A DNA stretch of 8,156 nucleotides from Clostridiales bacterium UBA735 (lineage in GTDB: Bacteria; Bacillota; Clostridia; Oscillospirales; Oscillospiraceae): positions 1 through 8,156 of the forward strand of contig DBLB01000058.1 in NCBI GenBank assembly GCA_002298695.1, in the 5' to 3' direction. Of this stretch, positions 5,551 to 8,156 are shown piece by piece; position 1 is the stretch's first letter, and the number at the start of each line of letters is the position of its first letter. A program made the position numbers and the translations under genes. Under the pieces are notes generated by a model that made no database searches, had not been told where the DNA came from, and saw nothing but the letters and a program-made list of their open reading frames with translations.

Positions 5551-6462
5551 GTGCGTTTGATCGATGCCCATGTCCACATCCTGCCGGAAACGGCACTGGG
5601 AAGTGTGAATTCCCGCTTTGGCTATGAATATGCGCCCTATGGGTTTCAGAAAATTCCGGACGTGGGCGGCTTTCAGGTGATGCCTCCCTACGTTCACGAC
5701 ACGCAGTTTACGGCAGACACGCTGGTTCACATGATGGACGTATACGGCGTGGAGCGGGCAGTGATCCAGCAGTCGATCCTGAACGAGCAGAATGCTGCCG
5801 TGGCGGATGCGGTAGCAAAGTATCCGGATCGGCTTTCCGGGTCCATGATCCTGGAACCCGGCGCCCATTGGCGGGAAGAACTTCTTCACTGGAAAGAAGC
5901 CGGATTGCAGAGCATCAAGTTTGAGATGCGCGCATTCACCATGGCCTGTCCGGGGATCGGCTATGATCATCCATGGATGAATGAGATGATGGCGCTTGCC
6001 CGCCTGGAAAATCTGACGGTTGTATTTGATCCGGCGCCTGTGGATTTTCCGGTATATCGCCCGGAACTGCTGTATGATGCGCTGCGCGGGCTGGCAGGAC
6101 TCCGGGTCGTCATCTGCCACTTGGGTTATCCGAAGCCGCTTCGGTCTGAGGATGCGCAGAAAAAGTGGCAGGACATGACGGATCTTGCGCGCCTGCCCGG
6201 TGTCTGGCTGGATGTCAGCGCGATGCCGGATCTGTTTGAGGAAGAGGGATGGCCCTATCCGACGGCTGCCGCACTTCTGCGTCAGGTCAAAGACCGCGCA
6301 GGGGCAGAAAAGCTGATCTGGGGAACCGATGTGCCGGGCACCCTGTGCAATGCGACCTACCCGCAGATGCAGCGGATGTTCCGCATTCCGGGCTTGCTGA
6401 CTGAGCGGGAACAGCAGCTTCTGTTTGCTGAAAACGCAGAAGCAGCCTATGGCCTGCTATAA
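5551..6462 (+). CDS. Amidohydrolase family protein (PF04909-type metal-dependent hydrolase/decarboxylase)
   Basis: This 303-residue TIM-barrel protein belongs to the amidohydrolase_2 group, which includes ACMSD, gamma-resorcylate decarboxylase, 4-oxalomesaconate hydratase and pyrone-dicarboxylate lactonase. Metal-site signatures are visible in order: IDAHVH (His7, His9) after strand 1, ICHLGYP (His190), WGTDVP (Asp260) after strand 8, and the C-terminal NAEAAYGL. The position where ACMSD-like members have a metal-binding His after strand 5 reads VVFDPAP, so Asp160 seems to take its place. That suggests a distinct subfamily or a modified metal site. The likely job is hydrolysis, hydration or decarboxylation of a carboxylic-acid intermediate; the substrate is unknown. 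It starts with GTG, supported by AAAGGAG (5538-5544) 6 nt upstream, and is the second gene of the lacI unit. A strong terminator follows at once. Confidence 0.88.
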   Translation: MRLIDAHVHILPETALGSVNSRFGYEYAPYGFQKIPDVGGFQVMPPYVHDTQFTADTLVHMMDVYGVERAVIQQSILNEQNAAVADAVAKYPDRLSGSMILEPGAHWREELLHWKEAGLQSIKFEMRAFTMACPGIGYDHPWMNEMMALARLENLTVVFDPAPVDFPVYRPELLYDALRGLAGLRVVICHLGYPKPLRSEDAQKKWQDMTDLARLPGVWLDVSAMPDLFEEEGWPYPTAAALLRQVKDRAGAEKLIWGTDVPGTLCNATYPQMQRMFRIPGLLTEREQQLLFAENAEAAYGLL

Positions 6463-6464
6463 AT

Positions 6465-6511
6465 AAGCTTCCGCCGTAGTTTCGTTTTTGAAATGCGGCG
6501 GAAGCTTTTTT
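6465..6511 (+). terminator. Rho-independent terminator after the amidohydrolase gene
   Basis: A perfect 12-bp stem (AAGCTTCCGCCG, 6465-6476, with 6496-6507) carries an inner TTTC/GAAA helix (6480-6483 with 6490-6493). It is followed by a run of six T (6506-6511). It starts two bases after the stop codon, so it separates the lacI-amidohydrolase unit from the next one. Confidence 0.92.
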
Positions 6512-6618
6512 GCGCGCTGCTGAAGGAAACAGGCCGCGGGCAGTTGGATAATTCGACAAAAACAGAAGATCGATTTTGGACAGTTATGACAAATATTTCG
6601 TATGGGCAGAAAAACCTC

Positions 6619-6647
6619 TTGAAAAACTGTGCAGAGAGTGGTATGGT
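6619..6647 (+). promoter_or_regulatory. Promoter of the PEP mutase-like gene pair
   Basis: A -35 TTGAAA (6619-6624) and a weak -10 TATGGT (6642-6647, 4 of 6) have a 17-bp spacer, and the TGG just before the -10 makes it an extended -10. The start would be near 6654, leaving a leader of about 104 nt. A dyad overlaps the -10 and a palindrome lies just after the predicted start, so the promoter looks strongly regulated. I see nothing else clear in 6512-6618 or 6684-6740. Confidence 0.6.
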
Positions 6648-6657
6648 CATTACCATA
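6642..6657. promoter_or_regulatory. Dyad TATGGT-CATT-ACCATA over the -10
   Basis: This is a perfect 6-bp half-site dyad with a 4-bp spacer, coinciding with the -10 hexamer and the predicted start site. A protein bound here would block RNA polymerase. The TGGT/ACCA half-sites recall FadR-type GntR operators, but those normally have a 3-bp spacer, and no GntR gene is present in the window. Confidence 0.45.
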
Positions 6658-6664
6658 AAGATAA

Positions 6665-6683
6665 CGCAATCGATTGCGCAATC
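6665..6683. promoter_or_regulatory. Putative LacI-family operator with three half-sites
   Basis: Three 6-bp half-sites alternate in orientation without gaps: GCAATC (6666-6671), GATTGC (6672-6677) and GCAATC (6678-6683). They form two overlapping perfect palindromes, a 14-bp one (6665-6678) and a 12-bp one (6672-6683), both with a central CG, the hallmark of LacI/GalR operators. The 14-mer resembles the PurR-type layout ACGCAA..TTGCG. It lies about 11 bp after the predicted start site, a position for roadblock repression by the LacI-type protein encoded at 4527-5531 (inference). Confidence 0.65.
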
Positions 6684-6757
6684 TTCGTGAAGAAGGCATA
6701 ACGGTCGGCGCTTCGGCGGTATGCCTGCCACATTCTGTTTGTAAGGAGAACAAAAGT

Positions 6758-7726
6758 ATGTCCAGCAAGAAAACCCTTCAGCAGATCCTGGAAGAAAGCG
6801 AGAAGTGCTTCCTGGTACCCTGCGTTTATGACTGCGCATCCAACCATGCGATGGAAATGTGCGGCTTTCCCGCAACGCTGCTGTCCGGCGGCGAGGTTTC
6901 CATTGCCATGAATGGTGTGATTGATTATGGCTTTACCGGCCTGACGGATCTGGAGTGGGTCGTCAGCCGCGTGGCAACCACCAGTTCCGTCCCCCTGATC
7001 TGTGACATTGAAGACGGTTTCGGCGGTCCCCTTGCGGTCTACCGTGCGGCCAAGCGCCTGTCTGCTGCCGGTGCCGCTGCCATTCAGCTGGAGGACTCTG
7101 CGGACATGGAGGAATCCACCAAGCTGCTGCCCAGAGACCAGTATCTGGCAAAGGTCCGTGCGGCGCTGAAAGCGCTGAAGGGCACCAACTGCCTGCTGAT
7201 CGCCCGGAGCAACGCGGATCCCTTCGATCCGGAGCAGATGAAAGAGGGCTGCGAACGTCTGCAGGAGGCCATTGAGATCGGCAAGGAGCAGGGCCAGATG
7301 GTCCTGGCGATGATGGTGCTGATCGTGGACTATGAACACGCCAAGCAGATGGCAAAGATCGTCACAGGACCGAAGATCTATGCGGATGTCCGCGCGGACA
7401 ATGGTGTTCCTGCCGTTACCATGGAGCAGCTGACGGAACTGGGCTTTGTGATGTGCTCCACACACTTCACGCTGAAAGCCGCCATGGAAGGAATGCTGGA
7501 GCACGGCAAGAAGAATTTCGAGTCTCAGTCCGTTGCCTATACCTTCACCCACGCCAGCGGTACCGGCGATCCCGATTTCAGCGCGACGCCGATGTTTGCA
7601 CCCCAGGATTACATGGCGCTTGAGGGCTCCTTCACCGGCGAGGGCAAGGAGTACACGATCGTAGGCCACAAGGTGGAGGATTATCCCGAGGGCTTCAAGC
7701 GCATTGACATCGAAGACCGTCTTTGA
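6758..7726 (+). CDS. Isocitrate lyase/PEP mutase superfamily protein, no catalytic Cys loop
   Basis: This 322-residue alpha/beta-barrel protein belongs to the family that makes or breaks C-C or C-P bonds next to a 2-oxo acid (methylisocitrate lyase, dimethylmalate lyase, oxaloacetate decarboxylase, PEP mutase). Visible motifs are VPCVYDCAS, LLSGGEVS, Asp56 (VIDYG), the metal site as DIEDGFG (Asp83, Glu85, where the family usually has DADxGYG), IQLEDS (Glu112) and IARSNA (Arg150). After IQLEDS the lyases carry K(K/R)CGH with the catalytic cysteine; here the segment is SADMEESTKLLPRD with no cysteine. A methylisocitrate or isocitrate lyase is therefore unlikely, while a decarboxylase, hydrolase or mutase role remains possible. 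The ATG at 6758 has AAGGAG 9 nt upstream; the frame is open back to 6674 but that extension covers the operator and leader. A related gene follows after 15 nt. Confidence 0.88.
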   Translation: MSSKKTLQQILEESEKCFLVPCVYDCASNHAMEMCGFPATLLSGGEVSIAMNGVIDYGFTGLTDLEWVVSRVATTSSVPLICDIEDGFGGPLAVYRAAKRLSAAGAAAIQLEDSADMEESTKLLPRDQYLAKVRAALKALKGTNCLLIARSNADPFDPEQMKEGCERLQEAIEIGKEQGQMVLAMMVLIVDYEHAKQMAKIVTGPKIYADVRADNGVPAVTMEQLTELGFVMCSTHFTLKAAMEGMLEHGKKNFESQSVAYTFTHASGTGDPDFSATPMFAPQDYMALEGSFTGEGKEYTIVGHKVEDYPEGFKRIDIEDRL

Positions 7727-7741
7727 TCCGGAGGGTTGCCT

Positions 7742-8156
7742 ATGTATTTTCCGGAAGAAAAGCTTCGTGAATACATTGCCGACGGCAAGGTCCGTCTGGT
7801 GCCGGAACTGGCAGACTGTGCCGGTGCCAAAGCAGCGGAGATGAATGGCTTTGAGGTGATCATGATCAGCAGCGGCGATCTGGCCTGCTCTCTGACGGGG
7901 ATTCCGGATTTGCAGCTGCTCTCGATCGACGACTTCTGCCAGGCGGCCCGCCGCATTACAAACATGACCCGGATGCCGCTGATCGTGGATGCTGACGACG
8001 GCTTCGGTTTCGGACGGGGCCTGAATACATTCTATGGCTGCAAGCGGATCATGCAGTCCGGCGCTGCCGGCGTATTGGTCACGGATACCAGTGAGCTTGC
8101 CCGGCGCGGTCAGCTGCCCATTGAAGAAGCGGTGCTCCGCTTCAAAGCTGCCAGAT
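7742..8156 (+). CDS. Second isocitrate lyase/PEP mutase superfamily protein (3' truncated by window)
   Basis: Translation from ATG 7742, 6 nt after CGGAGGG (7729-7735), gives 138 residues open to the window end. It is a divergent relative of the upstream protein: NGFEVIMISSGDLA matches CGFPATLLSGGEVS, GIPD is conserved, and the metal site VDADDGFG (Asp83, Asp85) sits at the same residue numbers. Unlike its neighbour it keeps the normal DAD pair, but where the family has (I/L)EDQ it reads VLVTDTSELARR, so the metal-associated Glu is missing, and it too lacks KRCGH. With a 15-nt gap and its own strong ribosome binding site it is clearly translationally paired with the first gene. The two may form a hetero-oligomer or act in consecutive steps; the missing C-terminal half prevents a firmer call. 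Confidence 0.85.
   Translation, partial: MYFPEEKLREYIADGKVRLVPELADCAGAKAAEMNGFEVIMISSGDLACSLTGIPDLQLLSIDDFCQAARRITNMTRMPLIVDADDGFGFGRGLNTFYGCKRIMQSGAAGVLVTDTSELARRGQLPIEEAVLRFKAAR

Noticed and set aside
6576..6606. An alternative promoter (TTGGAC ... TATGGG) upstream of the PEP mutase-like pair
   Set aside because: The spacer is 19 bp and both hexamers are poor. The one at 6619-6647 has better spacing and an extended -10.
6674..6757. A 28-residue N-terminal extension of the first PEP mutase-like protein starting at 6674
   Set aside because: It begins inside the operator palindrome with no ribosome binding site. ATG 6758 has AAGGAG at 9 nt and gives a normal family N-terminus.
3614..7669. 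Long minus-strand open frames at 3614-4435, 4389-5279, 5428-6120 and 6650-7669
   Set aside because: All overlap well-supported plus-strand genes. Their translations are rich in His, Arg, Gln and Pro without domain patterns, typical of reverse-complement shadows.
6758..7726. Calling the first PEP mutase-like gene methylisocitrate lyase (prpB)
   Set aside because: The K(K/R)CGH loop with the catalytic cysteine is missing, and no methylcitrate synthase or dehydratase gene is nearby.
1..8156. CRISPR arrays, tRNA or rRNA genes, insertion sequences, integrase or attachment sites
   Set aside because: No regularly spaced repeats, no cloverleaf-like sequences, and no transposase or integrase motifs were seen on either strand.

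Overview
The window looks like chromosomal DNA of a strictly anaerobic, moderately GC-rich Firmicute, probably a gut-type clostridium. This is inferred from an oxygen-sensitive glycyl radical enzyme, strong AGGAGG-type ribosome binding sites, sigma-A-like promoters with 17-bp spacers, and a methionyl-tRNA synthetase ending in the tRNA-binding (OB-fold) domain. I cannot name the species.

Layout. (1) 1-479: the 3' end of metG on the + strand, a housekeeping gene that marks the left border. (2) 480-785: a gene-free stretch between convergent genes, packed with six consecutive hairpins, only one of which is a textbook terminator. (3) 786-3233, minus strand: a glycyl radical enzyme of the pyruvate formate-lyase-like superfamily, with intact radical-glycine and active-site Cys/Glu motifs but a non-standard GCQEI active-site loop. 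(4) 3234-3409: a compact divergent promoter region with two good promoters and a TAACAA-N7-TTGTTA dyad. (5) 3410-4321: a LysR-type regulator, very likely the regulator of the glycyl radical enzyme. (6) 4527-6462: a two-gene unit, a LacI-family regulator and a PF04909-type amidohydrolase, closed by a strong terminator at 6465-6511. (7) 6619-8156: a separately promoted unit with operator-like palindromes at its start, encoding two tandem isocitrate lyase/PEP mutase superfamily proteins. The second is cut by the window end and both lack the KKCGH/KRCGH catalytic-cysteine loop.

How it may work together (inference). The genes look like a substrate-inducible anaerobic catabolic locus. The glycyl radical enzyme would do radical C-X or C-C bond chemistry. 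The amidohydrolase would hydrolyse or decarboxylate an intermediate. The PEP mutase-like pair would cleave or decarboxylate a 2-oxo- or 2-hydroxy-carboxylate. Two regulators of different families (LysR and LacI) appear to control different transcription units. No glycyl-radical activating enzyme and no transporter is visible, so the system is incomplete in this window. The substrate cannot be deduced from the sequence alone.
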